Positions 7,728 to 17,402 of a DNA stretch of 64,000 nucleotides are shown here, piece after piece. How positions within the stretch are numbered: the first letter of the stretch is position 1; each line of letters starts with the position of its first letter. The stretch is from an archaeon (lineage in GTDB: Archaea; Aenigmatarchaeota; Aenigmatarchaeia; QMZP01; JAFGSV01): contig JANQNF010000012.1 in assembly GCA_028279705.1 (NCBI GenBank), forward strand, positions 160,163-224,162, written 5' to 3'. Below the pieces are notes generated by a model, which was not told the DNA's origin, searched no databases, and worked only from the letters and a program-made list of their open reading frames with translations. Made by a program: the position numbers and the translations under genes.

Positions 7728-8120
7728 TTACTGGCCCTTCTGCTCTGACATCTGGTTTCCAAGTTGGGTTAGTATTGGATCGACAAGCTTCAGCTTCTCC
7801 TCGACCCTTTTCATATCACTCTTCTTCACAAGAAACTGCAGCTGCTTTACGACTTCTTTAAGCGTGTTCTGTACAGTCGTCACCTTCTCATCCAGTGTCT
7901 TTATTTTCACATCCAGGTCCTTCCTTGCGTTTTCGAGCACTTCCAGCTTGTTTGCCACAGTCTCGTCCATTGAGCTTATACGGTTAGTGAGAAGCCTTTC
8001 CCTCTGCTCGAGGAGCCGGAGCCGCTTGGTGTTGTCATTTACCCTCCCAACGATCTCGTTTACTACGGGAACCGCGCTTCCTGATCCCTTCTTTTTCTGC
8101 TCTTCACTGAAAACTGGCAT
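7728..8120 (-). CDS. Small coiled-coil protein
   Basis: The 130-residue product is almost wholly coiled coil with heptad-like leucine/valine spacing (RLRLLEQRERLLTNRISS through LKEVVKQLQFLVKK). Such small coiled-coil proteins accompany FlaI/FlaJ-type machines in archaea; a link to ArlC/D-like proteins is an inference from context and shape only. It is transcribed divergently from the ATPase gene (ATG 8206) across an 85-base region with AT-rich promoter-like sequence. Confidence 0.65.
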   Translation of the reverse strand: MPVFSEEQKKKGSGSAVPVVNEIVGRVNDNTKRLRLLEQRERLLTNRISSMDETVANKLEVLENARKDLDVKIKTLDEKVTTVQNTLKEVVKQLQFLVKKSDMKRVEEKLKLVDPILTQLGNQMSEQKGQ

Positions 8121-8205
8121 ACCAAATCACTCCGGGTATTTTTATTTAGAGTCTAACAATATAAAATATTGCACAGCGCTTTAAATAGCATACAAGGTCG
8201 TGACT

Positions 8206-10452
8206 ATGGCCGTAGGTGATTATACTTATGACGAGAATGAGGAAAAGCTCAAGATAAACTATCTTGGTTCCATTTTTGGCGCGAGCATAGAGGATTTTGC
8301 CGAGTGCATGGCAGACGTCTTCGACAAGATACTGGAAGTAAAAAACGTCAACACAATAATTCTCACAAAGGACAGGGAGTACGAGTACGGCCCGGACCAG
8401 ACGAAGATGCTCGTGGAGATAGCAAAAGTAATAGAGGATGTCGTACACGAGAGGCTGATGTCGAGGGTAAAGATCTCCGACAACCTGCAAAGAAAGCTCC
8501 TCCCGGAAATGAACGCGAGGGTGCAGGACATTGTTTTAAACACCCTCAGAAGGGACCCTGTAGGAGCATACGTGGAACTGGTCAGGGAGACAAGGCGCGT
8601 CAGGATAAAGATGAAGAGTACTCGCTACAAGAGCGCCCACGATTTCTATGGAGATTACCTCAAAAACGTTCTTGACGTCATAAAGACAAAACTAGACAAT
8701 ACCCAGCTCATCCAGGTGGCAAAGCCCCACATCGCAGGCTACCACATAGGAGACAGGTCCATATACAGGGAGATATTCGTCCCAAGCGTGAGGCCAAACT
8801 TCATGCTCACAAGGTACATGATAACGCCCCCTGAGAACGGCAAGTCCGTCAAGCGCTACAACGTGGGCGACATAGAAATAGAGATATTCAAGCTCACAGA
8901 CACTGCCGAATACTTCTACTACGTGCTCCCCCCCGAATTCGTGCTAAGCGAGGAAAAGTACGCAGTTCTCGACGCGGCAAGAAGATACATGGCAACCCAC
9001 AAGCCAAAGGAAGCAGAATTCGTCAAGACAGGAAGGATAAGGGAAGTCTTCTTTAACATAGGGCGCGACATGATACGCGAGGTCGCAGACCACCAGAAGG
9101 TCTACCTCACAAACAAGGAGCTTGAGCAGCTTGCAACCATACTCACAAGGTACACTGCAGGTCTTGGCGTGCTGGAGCTTCTCCTTGCAGACGAGCAGAT
9201 ACAGGACATTTACGTCAATTCGCCTGTGGAATCCCAGCCCATACTAATCACGCACGGAGAATTCGAGGAGTGCAGGACGAACCTCATACCAACTCAGGAG
9301 GACGCTGAAGCATGGGCGACCAGGATGAGGATGGATTCAGGAAGGCCCCTTGACGAGGCAAACCCCGTCCTCGACACTGACATGGGCGTTCCCGGAGGGC
9401 AGGCAAGGTTCTGCATAATCACGAAGTCATTGTCACCGCACGGGCTCGGGTTTGCCATAAGGAGGCACAGGGACAAGCCATGGACGTTCCCTCTTTTCAT
9501 CAAGAGTAAAGCCATCACGCCTCTGGCTGCCGGTGTCCTTTCGTTCCTTATCGACGGTACTGCGAGCATGCTCGTCGCCGGCGGCAGAGGTGCAGGGAAG
9601 AGCAGCATGCTTGCAGCAATGATGCTTGAACTACTTCCAAAGACCCGCGTGGTGACTATAGAGGACACTCTCGAGCTCCCAACCGAGCAGCTGCGTGCCA
9701 TAGGCTATAACATAGAGCGACTGAAGTCCAGATCCGTGCTTACAATGGTCGAAACCGAGGTCGCATCGGACGAGGCGCTGAGGACCGCGCTGAGGCTCGG
9801 CGACTCTGCACTGGTTCTCGGTGAGGTGAGGTCCACCGAAGCCAAGGCGCTCTACGAGGCCATGAGAATCGGCGCACTGTCAAACGTCGTTATGGGAACC
9901 ATACACGGCGAATCCGCCTACGGTGTATTCGACAGGGTCGTAAACGATCTTGAAGTGCCAATGACTTCCTTCAAGGCAACGGACATAATCCCGATATGCA
10001 AGACCCTTCGTTCTGCTGACGGACTCCACAGGTTCAGGAGGATGACAGAGATCACCGAGATCAGAAAGAAGTGGGAGAAGAATCCCGAAAAGGAAGGTGG
10101 GTTCGTAAACCTTTTCGAATACTCGTCAAAGGAAGATGCCCTGAAGCCGACAGACACCCTGGTAAACGGTGAGTCCGAGACCCTAAACAGGATAGCAAGC
10201 TATGTGAGGGAATGGCACGGTGACTGGCAGTCGGTCTGGGATAACATAAACCTGAGGGCGAACATAAAGAAGGCCATGGTCGACATGAGCGAGAAGCTGA
10301 AGAACCCGGCTCTCATGGAGGCAGAATGGGTGACAAAGTCCAATTCACAGTTCCACCTGCTTTCAGAGATGGTGAGAAAGGAAACTGGGACAGTTGATTC
10401 AAAGCGCGTCTACGAAGACTGGCTCCACTGGTTCAAGAGCAAAGTAAGGTAA
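8206..10452 (+). CDS. Type II/IV secretion (VirB11/FlaI-like) ATPase
   Basis: This is the motor ATPase of a pilus- or secretion-type machine. The 748-residue protein has an N-terminal unique part and a conserved C-terminal ATPase core. That core contains Walker A GGRGAGKSS at about residue 459, an Asp-box region VVTIEDTLELP, Walker B-like LVLGEVRS at about residue 535 and a His-box GTIHGESAYG. These are the motifs of the GspE/VirB11/FlaI superfamily. I use the ATG at 8206; the track's GTG at 8200 lies in the leader. It is followed after 38 bases by the double T2SF membrane protein, the usual motor/platform pairing. It is longer than archaellum FlaI (about 550) and distinct from the intein-bearing pilus ATPase at 38067. 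Confidence 0.93.
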   Translation: MAVGDYTYDENEEKLKINYLGSIFGASIEDFAECMADVFDKILEVKNVNTIILTKDREYEYGPDQTKMLVEIAKVIEDVVHERLMSRVKISDNLQRKLLPEMNARVQDIVLNTLRRDPVGAYVELVRETRRVRIKMKSTRYKSAHDFYGDYLKNVLDVIKTKLDNTQLIQVAKPHIAGYHIGDRSIYREIFVPSVRPNFMLTRYMITPPENGKSVKRYNVGDIEIEIFKLTDTAEYFYYVLPPEFVLSEEKYAVLDAARRYMATHKPKEAEFVKTGRIREVFFNIGRDMIREVADHQKVYLTNKELEQLATILTRYTAGLGVLELLLADEQIQDIYVNSPVESQPILITHGEFEECRTNLIPTQEDAEAWATRMRMDSGRPLDEANPVLDTDMGVPGGQARFCIITKSLSPHGLGFAIRRHRDKPWTFPLFIKSKAITPLAAGVLSFLIDGTASMLVAGGRGAGKSSMLAAMMLELLPKTRVVTIEDTLELPTEQLRAIGYNIERLKSRSVLTMVETEVASDEALRTALRLGDSALVLGEVRSTEAKALYEAMRIGALSNVVMGTIHGESAYGVFDRVVNDLEVPMTSFKATDIIPICKTLRSADGLHRFRRMTEITEIRKKWEKNPEKEGGFVNLFEYSSKEDALKPTDTLVNGESETLNRIASYVREWHGDWQSVWDNINLRANIKKAMVDMSEKLKNPALMEAEWVTKSNSQFHLLSEMVRKETGTVDSKRVYEDWLHWFKSKVR

Positions 10453-10490
10453 TTATCCAACATTAAAGAACTTTGCTACAATTATTTAAC

Positions 10491-12599
10491 ATGTCCTTGT
10501 TTGGCGGAAAAAAGAAAGATGATGTACCGCAGGCTCCCCGTAACATAGCAGGCGGTCCGGGCATGGGAAGGAGGATAGACATAACCTCCAGGGAGTACAG
10601 GCTCTTTCGAAAGACAGAAAAGCAGAGTTTTTCTTGGTATGAGATCATCGCCCGTTTTGCAGGAAGCATAATGGACATAAGCTTTGACAAAAAGACCACA
10701 GACGACATGAAGGCCGCAATAGATTTCACAGGACTTAGGATAAAGCCAAACTCCCCTGTATCGCTTCTCATACTGAGTACGATAATCTTCTCTTTCGGCG
10801 CGGGATTTCTTTTTGCAATAAGGATGATAACAAGTCCCTTTGGCATAGTCATAGCAGCTGTGCTTGGGCTCGCCTTCGGATTCTACCTTTTCAGGTACCC
10901 GATAAGTCTAATGAAATCAATGCGAATAAAGGCAAGCTCCCAGGTGGTCCTTGCAATACTCTACATGGTCGTCAGCATGAGGATAACGCCCAACATAGAA
11001 AAGGCGCTAAAGTTCACGTCGTCAAACATATCGGGAGTGCTTGCATGGGACATGCGAAAGCTCCTCTGGGACATAGAGATGGGAAAATACTACTCTGCAA
11101 ATGAAGCCCTCGTAGACTACATAGCCAAGTGGAAGCCCGAAAACGAGGAGTTCTCAGAGTCCCTTCGCCTCATAATGGAATCGCAGAGGCAGATCCCGGA
11201 AAAGGGAGAGAAGACTCTTGACGAGGCACTGCGCGTGGTGCTTGAAGGTACAAAGGTCAGGATGAAGCATTACGCGCAGGACCTTCAGATGCCAGTCACT
11301 GTGATACACATGATGGGAATAGTGCTTCCGATACTCGGATCCGTCATGGCCCCGATGGCTGCAGTCTTCATGTCAGACGTCGTCACGCCCTGGCATTTCC
11401 TAATAGGATATGACGTCGCACTTCCGCTGATACTCATCTGGTTCATCAACAATACGTTAAGCAAGCGTCCAGTGACCTTTTCCAAGGTCGACGTTTCCAA
11501 GCACCCAAGCCTTCCACCGAAGGGAAGTCTCCTTGTCAAGACAGGAAAGAGTAAGGTGGCAATACCTGTGCTGCCGATCGCCCTTCTTGTGGGACTTCTC
11601 ATAATGCTTCCTTCCATCATGTACTTTGCAGAGCATCCGGACTACCTGTTCGTGATGCAGGAGGTTAGCGAGGACGGCGTCCTGGGAGAGCCTGAGCTGA
11701 GCGATCCCGATCCGCAGCTTTCCCTTATCATGTCCTTGCTACTCATAATAGGCGCAGGCACAGGATTTTCCATATTCTTCATACTGTCCAATGTGCAAAC
11801 GACGAGGATAGAGGACTCGGTATACAAGATGGAGTCGGAATTCGAGCTTGCGCTCTTCCAGCTTGGAAACCGCATATCAGGCGGCACACCGCTTGAGATA
11901 GCAATAGAGAGGGCAAACGATGACGTAAAGGACCTTGAGATCTCGCGCATGTTCAACATAATAATGCGAAACATGCGTAACTTCGGCATGACATTCGAGC
12001 AGGCGCTCATGAACCCCCAGAGCGGCGCTCTCAGGTTCTACCCAAGCAAGCTCATACAAAACGTCATGAGGACGATAACCGACACTGCAAGAAAGGGAGT
12101 GCAGTTCGCATCAGAGTCCATGCTTACCGTGTCTAAGTACCTAAAGAACGTAAGGGAGACGCAGGAATACATGCGAACGCTGCTTTCGGAAACCACAAGC
12201 AGTATGCAGTTCCAGGCATACGCCATGGCACCGCTTGTAAGCGGCCTCATAGTCGCGATGTCGCAGGTAATAATACAGGTACTCGTCTTCCTTGGAGGAA
12301 GGCTAAACGAGATGGGATTCGACGAGACGTTTGGGATAGACGCAAGCCAGATACTGGGCACCACGACGTCCATAACATCCACCATGTTCCAGTTGATAGT
12401 GGGAGTCTACCTGATAGAAGTCATAATCATCCTTGCGATGTTTGTCACAAAGATCAACAGGGGAGACGACAGCGCCATGCAGTGGGCGCTTGCAGGCAAG
12501 ATGATAATAGTCGCGATAATAATCTACGCTCTCGTGACGGTCGGAAGCACCATGATGTTCGGCAGTATGATAGAAGGTGCCATGCGGACGCTCACGTGA
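10491..12599 (+). CDS. T2SF-domain membrane platform protein (TadC/FlaJ-like)
   Basis: The 702-residue integral membrane protein has two GspF/TadC (T2SF) domains. A first pair of membrane segments near residues 80-135 is followed by a cytoplasmic helical domain containing VVSMRITPNIEKALKF. Further segments follow near 255-305, 355-375 and 420-445, then a second cytoplasmic domain (LGNRISGGTPLEIAIERA) and C-terminal segments. This is the FlaJ/TadB-C layout, which anchors the ATPase and moves pilin subunits through the membrane. The track start is a TTG; the ATG at 10491 (MSLFGGKKK) follows a TATA-containing AT-rich leader. Its partner is the ATPase immediately upstream. Confidence 0.92.
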   Translation: MSLFGGKKKDDVPQAPRNIAGGPGMGRRIDITSREYRLFRKTEKQSFSWYEIIARFAGSIMDISFDKKTTDDMKAAIDFTGLRIKPNSPVSLLILSTIIFSFGAGFLFAIRMITSPFGIVIAAVLGLAFGFYLFRYPISLMKSMRIKASSQVVLAILYMVVSMRITPNIEKALKFTSSNISGVLAWDMRKLLWDIEMGKYYSANEALVDYIAKWKPENEEFSESLRLIMESQRQIPEKGEKTLDEALRVVLEGTKVRMKHYAQDLQMPVTVIHMMGIVLPILGSVMAPMAAVFMSDVVTPWHFLIGYDVALPLILIWFINNTLSKRPVTFSKVDVSKHPSLPPKGSLLVKTGKSKVAIPVLPIALLVGLLIMLPSIMYFAEHPDYLFVMQEVSEDGVLGEPELSDPDPQLSLIMSLLLIIGAGTGFSIFFILSNVQTTRIEDSVYKMESEFELALFQLGNRISGGTPLEIAIERANDDVKDLEISRMFNIIMRNMRNFGMTFEQALMNPQSGALRFYPSKLIQNVMRTITDTARKGVQFASESMLTVSKYLKNVRETQEYMRTLLSETTSSMQFQAYAMAPLVSGLIVAMSQVIIQVLVFLGGRLNEMGFDETFGIDASQILGTTTSITSTMFQLIVGVYLIEVIIILAMFVTKINRGDDSAMQWALAGKMIIVAIIIYALVTVGSTMMFGSMIEGAMRTLT

Positions 12600-12635
12600 T
12601 CGCCTTTTTATTCGAAACTGTCATAATATATTAAT

Positions 12636-15215
12636 ATGACAATAATGGGCTTGGGTTCTACAGGCCAGCTCATAATAGTTATAGCTATGGTGTCACTTGC
12701 TTTGGGTGGGATGACCCTGATGAGGGGCAACATCATGGAGATTATCTATGGAGCTTGTGAGAAGAACCCCACGCTGCCGCACTGTGATTATGAAGATATA
12801 AAGGTCAAAAGCTTCCAGAACGCTGAGTATTCAGTGGAGGCACTGGTGTGCGCGGTGAATACCGTCCTCACTGGTTCTGAATGGGCAGGATTCAGCAGTG
12901 ACGGAAAGGATGTGAAGTGTTCCGATTATTACGTTGAGACTGCGGATGCAGCTGGGGAAATTCCACCCGACGGTTCCGGCTGGAACAAGGTGACCCAGTA
13001 CATAAAGAAACATGATGACTGCAATTCCAAGTGCATTGCCGATCAGGAAGAACTTTGCGAGGAATTCAAGACAGCCTGCAGGGTCACGGGCGGGAGGTAT
13101 GTCGAAAGGGACACGCGTATCATTGACCTTAAGTCGGACAAGTGCGAATGTGACATCTACATACCGGACAGGCCTCTTGTTAATTGCCAGCCAGGCGAAG
13201 ACGACGATGGCATGGAATGCCAAGTTTACAATTTCCAGCTTCCACAGGAAATAGATTCGCTAGAAAAGTGGATAAACTATTACGGGGATCCCCAGTATCT
13301 CGTGTACTGGCAGAAGTTCCCCCTGACTGAAGATACGTGGACGCTCGACGAGGACGCCCGTCTGGGATACACGATAGCCATTATAGGCTTTTCCGTACTT
13401 CCTTTCGGGAAGATGGCGAGGTTATTTGGCAAGGCGGGCTACAGCGCTGCATCGAAAGCAGCCGTTAACGGTGCAAGTAGATTAAAGTCATTCTTTACAA
13501 AAACCAAGGCGTCAGGTTTCGTTTCCACAAGTACGGCCAAGGCTGAAATAAGATATATAACAAAGGAAGCGGCAGAGGAGGTGCAAAAAGCTGTGGCAAA
13601 GGACATGGTAGAGAAGTTCACCGTAAATGGAATATTCAAGGAGGGTGGAAAGAGGCTCCTCAAGCCTTCGACTTATATCAAGGGCGGAATAGGTATAGGT
13701 ACCCTGACGGTCGTGGACATAGTTGACAGCTGGCTTGGCAAGCTGAGCGGCGAATATCCTAACAGGATGCTTCTCAAGTACGCTGGAGAAAAATACCCCG
13801 AACCTTACCCGCTTGAAGAAGAATTGTCTTCTCCGGTGTTCCTCAAATACCGTGGTGGTGCCCTGTCAAGTGATACGGTAACGCTCATGCTAGCTTCACC
13901 ATGCTACATAAACGAGATGACCGTAAGGGCCGCCGACGGGGCGCTCTGTGAGCAGTTCATCTGGGAATCTACAGACAAGGGCGACGTCATCAACTGCATT
14001 GGCGCCTCAGAAGGAGGGGAGAAGTATCCCTCCTGTTATGAACCTGATAAATATCTCAAGAAGGGGGGTGGCAACAAGCTAAAAGAGGACGCCGAAGATC
14101 CTGTGATAGGATACGTCTACAGTTTCAGGGAGGAGATACCTAAATATGTTGAAATAGGCAACGGCAGCGCCACCGTCGTAATTTCAGGTATAGGTACTGA
14201 TGGCGCTGAAGGTGAGTTTACAGGCGGCGTCGCTTTCAAGTTCAACGCAAGAGACGGCAGACATTTCGATGACGCTTATCTCATATTCGACACCGAGAAA
14301 GGCATAGAAAAGATACCCGTAAGGCCCATAACAGCTGAGGAGGCAAAATCGGACAATTATCATTCAAGAGGGGAAGATCACAAAGGCCAGTTAGGTGCGG
14401 CAGATTACAAATCTGCCAGGATAGAATTCTTTTTATATGACTCTGGAGATGAGAGGAATGCACCGGGATGTGGCGTGACTGATGAAGGTATTGAGAACTT
14501 GGCCAAGTTCAATCCTTCCTTCTTTAGCCAAGACAAAAAACCGAGTTTTAGTGAACTTGATGGTGTCGGATGTCTGGGTTCTTTTGCTGTCGTGGAAAAA
14601 TGCGATAAGAACGAATCCGACGATATGTGTGATCTCATTAAAGACCTTAAGTTCAGAAGGGAAGCTGACCTCAACCCGGGTACCTTTTACAGAAACGGCC
14701 TTTTCAGATACGGCGACAACTGGACTATTAGTTGTGTGCTATCTGAGCCGGATGAAACCATTTTTCTTGACGTTGAATACTGGGTAGAATTGAGCGATAT
14801 GAATGGTGATAGTTTCATAGACAAGATAGGAATAAACAGTGGTGGCGGATTAACTGGTGGAAGAAGGCAATTTATAGAGTTCTATGACCAAAACGATAAC
14901 TTCAGAACATTCAACATGAAGAATTGCCACCTTCCAAAAGCGGTGATCGTGGAAGACGTCGTGAAGAGGGATGACATCGTGGGTGAGGAAAACTACTGCT
15001 ATGCAAGCCTCACGTCCGGTAAGAGAACACTGAGGATAGTTGGAATGACTCTGTCAGCAGTTGCGATCACCGTAACCGGGATAGTTAGTTTTGGCGGCTC
15101 GTTTGCAGTACTTGGAGTTTCAGCAGGTACCATAGCTACTGGCGCAACTGTTGCGGGAGCAGCGGTGGATGCTATAGCTGTACCAGACACCAAATGGCCA
15201 AGGTCAGGAAAATGA
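12636..15215 (+). CDS. Large Cys-rich membrane-anchored protein of the secretion-like locus
   Basis: No family is recognised for this 859-residue protein. It has an N-terminal hydrophobic segment (LIIVIAMVSLALGGMTLM, residues 11-28) and a Cys-rich presumably extracytoplasmic region (about residues 40-200 with at least 14 Cys). More hydrophobic stretches follow near residues 247 and 350, then a long mainly beta region, and the C-terminus has Gly/Ala/Val-rich hydrophobic segments (about 805-850). Paired cysteines suggest disulfides outside the cell. A second in-frame ATG at 12645 is an alternative start. The gene follows the T2SF gene by 36 bases and starts the series of exported proteins. A surface or channel component is inferred. 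Confidence 0.65.
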   Translation: MTIMGLGSTGQLIIVIAMVSLALGGMTLMRGNIMEIIYGACEKNPTLPHCDYEDIKVKSFQNAEYSVEALVCAVNTVLTGSEWAGFSSDGKDVKCSDYYVETADAAGEIPPDGSGWNKVTQYIKKHDDCNSKCIADQEELCEEFKTACRVTGGRYVERDTRIIDLKSDKCECDIYIPDRPLVNCQPGEDDDGMECQVYNFQLPQEIDSLEKWINYYGDPQYLVYWQKFPLTEDTWTLDEDARLGYTIAIIGFSVLPFGKMARLFGKAGYSAASKAAVNGASRLKSFFTKTKASGFVSTSTAKAEIRYITKEAAEEVQKAVAKDMVEKFTVNGIFKEGGKRLLKPSTYIKGGIGIGTLTVVDIVDSWLGKLSGEYPNRMLLKYAGEKYPEPYPLEEELSSPVFLKYRGGALSSDTVTLMLASPCYINEMTVRAADGALCEQFIWESTDKGDVINCIGASEGGEKYPSCYEPDKYLKKGGGNKLKEDAEDPVIGYVYSFREEIPKYVEIGNGSATVVISGIGTDGAEGEFTGGVAFKFNARDGRHFDDAYLIFDTEKGIEKIPVRPITAEEAKSDNYHSRGEDHKGQLGAADYKSARIEFFLYDSGDERNAPGCGVTDEGIENLAKFNPSFFSQDKKPSFSELDGVGCLGSFAVVEKCDKNESDDMCDLIKDLKFRREADLNPGTFYRNGLFRYGDNWTISCVLSEPDETIFLDVEYWVELSDMNGDSFIDKIGINSGGGLTGGRRQFIEFYDQNDNFRTFNMKNCHLPKAVIVEDVVKRDDIVGEENYCYASLTSGKRTLRIVGMTLSAVAITVTGIVSFGGSFAVLGVSAGTIATGATVAGAAVDAIAVPDTKWPRSGK

Positions 15216-15219
15216 TATT

Positions 15220-15369
15220 ATGGAATTCACGCTAAAGACAATGGTCGCAATCATAATCCTTATCGTCACATTGCTTGTTATATCGACCGTTATCCTCGAC
15301 TGGCACGAAATGCTGATGAACTGGCTGAATATGGCATTCGCCATGTTTAATGAATTCCTGGGACTTTAG
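15220..15369 (+). CDS. 49-residue single-span membrane (pilin-like) protein
   Basis: This reading frame was too short for the ORF track. It starts 4 bases after the previous stop and encodes MEFTLKTMVAIIIL, a long hydrophobic segment, then DWHEMLMNWLNMAFAMFNEFLGL. The single N-terminal membrane helix followed by an amphipathic tail resembles a minimal pilin or pilin-like subunit. Position in the operon and absence of any other reading frame in the gap support it being real. It is the same length as the small protein at 16592. Confidence 0.55.
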   Translation: MEFTLKTMVAIIILIVTLLVISTVILDWHEMLMNWLNMAFAMFNEFLGL

Positions 15370-15428
15370 CAGGCCTTAAACGTAAAAACACGTTATATTT
15401 TTAAGGTCGCAGGGTCAATATTATATTC

Positions 15429-15770
15429 ATGAAGGGGTTATCGCTGACGCTTACGATTGTCATAATAGCCATAGTTTTGCTTGTGACCGCACTGGTGATA
15501 ATGACGATATTCGGAAGCCAGATGGCCCAGGTCATCGGAGTTCTCAATCCATGGTCATCATCGATGCTTGAAAGTAGCCTATGTCAGCAGAAGTGTGCCA
15601 CATGGTGCCAGCTGAATCCTGACAAGTCAGGACCTACTGGAGGATGGGGTGCATTTGAGGTAGAAACCAGTGATGGAAAACCAGAAAATTGCGATACTGT
15701 TATGGCGAGGGCAGCAGGCGATGATGTGGGAAATTGCAAATGTCTAGGGTTTAAGCCCAAAGACGATTAG
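15429..15770 (+). CDS. Pilin-like Cys-rich protein
   Basis: The 113-residue product begins MKGLSLTLTIVIIAIVLLV: a short basic leader ending KG, then a hydrophobic helix, as in archaeal class III (type IV pilin) signal peptides. The mature part has six cysteines (SSLCQQKCATWCQ, ENCDT, NCKC) that could form disulfides outside the cell. A TATA-like TATATTTTTAAGG lies about 30 bases upstream, so it may begin its own transcript. The processing enzyme is not in this window. Assignment as a pilin-like subunit is by layout. Confidence 0.65.
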   Translation: MKGLSLTLTIVIIAIVLLVTALVIMTIFGSQMAQVIGVLNPWSSSMLESSLCQQKCATWCQLNPDKSGPTGGWGAFEVETSDGKPENCDTVMARAAGDDVGNCKCLGFKPKDD

Positions 15771-15826
15771 AATACCACCACTGCACGAATCATGATTTTT
15801 ATTCCATCCTGTTCTAATTATTTATC

Positions 15827-16567
15827 ATGAGAGGAATCTCCGAGACCGCCATGATATTCCTGATAGGTACGCTTGTCATGCTTATGATAACTACTTACAC
15901 CTTTGCAAACAGGGGAATTGATACAAATTCTACGGCACTCGATGGTAGGTGGAATCAAAACTCCTTCATTGACCCGCAGTATGACACTGTCATATATTCA
16001 CAGTCCGAGCCGCAGGTAACAGAAGAGCAGGTGGTGGCTTACGTGCGCGATATAGGGGGAGACCGTCTGAAGACCAGGGGAAAGGTTTTCCATGAAATGG
16101 GTGTCAGGTACGACATCGACCCTGCTTTCGGAGTTGCAGTCTCGCAGAAGGAGACAACACTCGGTACTAACACGTGCCAGAACATGAGCCAGTCATGCAA
16201 CAACTTCTTTTGCATGACTTATAACGCTACGAAATCCGCTGGCATTGTAGCAGAAAAACGGTGGGGCCTGGACAGGTACTGGGCGTGCTTTGAAAATATG
16301 GATGCAGGCATTGAAGCATTCTACGTCTACATTAAAGAGAAATACGTCCTTTACATACATCCGCAGATAAATGAACCCCAGGACACTATATCCAAGATAG
16401 GATGTGCACCAGGGACAGGACTCACGGAGCACTGTTATTGCGTTGGTGAGGAGGAAGGAGTCCCCTACTGCCACAAATGGCTGTACGGCCAGGGAAGCGT
16501 CCCAGACATTGTAGAGAAGATAAGAAACTACGAATTGGAGCAGGAACCTGTCAGCATCTCAGCTTAA
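15827..16567 (+). CDS. Membrane-anchored lysozyme/glucosaminidase-like protein
   Basis: The 246-residue protein begins MRGISETAMIFLIGTLVMLM (RG leader then hydrophobic helix). Its outer domain (about residues 65-170) resembles bacterial glucosaminidase/lysozyme-like domains. It has DIDPAFGVAVSQKETTLGT with a candidate catalytic Glu near residue 109, then CNNFFCMTY, like the NNLFGI segment of GH73-type enzymes, and a FENMDAGIEAFYVYI helix. Such enzymes cleave the glycan strands of bacterial murein. Cysteines around the core suggest disulfide stabilisation. It lies among pilin-like genes and upstream of two other cell-wall hydrolase genes. The catalytic assignment is inferred from motifs. Confidence 0.7.
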   Translation: MRGISETAMIFLIGTLVMLMITTYTFANRGIDTNSTALDGRWNQNSFIDPQYDTVIYSQSEPQVTEEQVVAYVRDIGGDRLKTRGKVFHEMGVRYDIDPAFGVAVSQKETTLGTNTCQNMSQSCNNFFCMTYNATKSAGIVAEKRWGLDRYWACFENMDAGIEAFYVYIKEKYVLYIHPQINEPQDTISKIGCAPGTGLTEHCYCVGEEEGVPYCHKWLYGQGSVPDIVEKIRNYELEQEPVSISA

Positions 16568-16591
16568 TAAATGATTTTGTCAAATATAGTT

Positions 16592-16741
16592 ATGGGTCGT
16601 ATGAAAGGGGTGCTGCTGGGACTTAACGTTTTCAAGATATTGGGCTTTGCAATCGCGTTCGTTGCCATTATCGTGGGAATAAACATAATTATGACGCTCA
16701 TCTCCGGAGCCGGAAATACAAATGTAAATCTATTCACATGA
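16592..16741 (+). CDS. 49-residue single-span membrane (pilin-like) protein
   Basis: This frame was too short for the ORF track. It encodes MGRMKGVLLGLNVFKILGFA and a continuous hydrophobic helix, then a short polar tail (GAGNTNVNLFT). An internal ATG at 16601 would give MKGVLLGLN, an even more leader-like start. It lies in line with the other small exported proteins, 24 bases after the lysozyme-like gene. It may be a minor pilin or membrane scaffold. Confidence 0.5.
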   Translation: MGRMKGVLLGLNVFKILGFAIAFVAIIVGINIIMTLISGAGNTNVNLFT

Positions 16742-16783
16742 GACCGATTCCCACTTTTAAGATTGTATAACTAATAGATATAG

Positions 16784-17383
16784 ATGAAGAAAGCCGTTTT
16801 CGGGGACCTCAAAATGTTCTTTTACGCATTCGCGTTGATCATTGTCATTTTCCTTTTCAGCTCATTCACGCTTAACGCATCTACGTTACTGGAGGACCCA
16901 TGTTGGAGGAAAGTTGGTCTTTCCCTTGGAAAGGTCGAGAACCCGCAGTCCGGTGTTCCGGAGATCGTCATTGATGGTGAATGCCTGAAAAAGATGGTCT
17001 TCACAACAGATAACCGCACATGCGAGGCAACCTGCAGGGAGCACGGCAATGAGGATGATACCGTTGACTGCATACAAAAGTGCAGGGGTGTAAAGGAAGG
17101 GCACAGCATGGTTATTGCGCTCCCAAAAGAAGGTAGTTTTGAAAAGGCCAGTGAAGAGAGGGATCCGAGATGGATGGGCTGGGGGAGTCCGTACGTTTTC
17201 ATCATAAACTGCCAGATCACATCCATCACAGAGACCATAGAAGAATGCACTGCTGTCGGCGGAGATTGGATATGCTTGCCCGAATCAGACGTCTATGAGA
17301 GAATTTACAAGATAGCGATCAATAAAAAAACAAAGGAAAGCAGAGCCTGTGAAATTGTGGATTGGGCCACAGAAGATACATGA
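16784..17383 (+). CDS. Exported Cys-rich pilin-like protein
   Basis: The 199-residue protein has a basic N-terminus (MKKAVFGDLK), a membrane helix (residues 11-28, MFFYAFALIIVIFLFSSF) and an extracytoplasmic domain with about ten cysteines (DPCWRK, ECLKK, TCEATCREHG, DCIQKCRG and others). It is not recognised as a known family. A TATA-like element (TTTTAAGATTGTATAACTAATA) precedes the ATG closely, suggesting a near-leaderless start. The layout matches its neighbours: one anchor, then a disulfide-rich head. Confidence 0.65.
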   Translation: MKKAVFGDLKMFFYAFALIIVIFLFSSFTLNASTLLEDPCWRKVGLSLGKVENPQSGVPEIVIDGECLKKMVFTTDNRTCEATCREHGNEDDTVDCIQKCRGVKEGHSMVIALPKEGSFEKASEERDPRWMGWGSPYVFIINCQITSITETIEECTAVGGDWICLPESDVYERIYKIAINKKTKESRACEIVDWATEDT

Positions 17384-17402
17384 ATTTGATGGTGTTGTTC
17401 CT

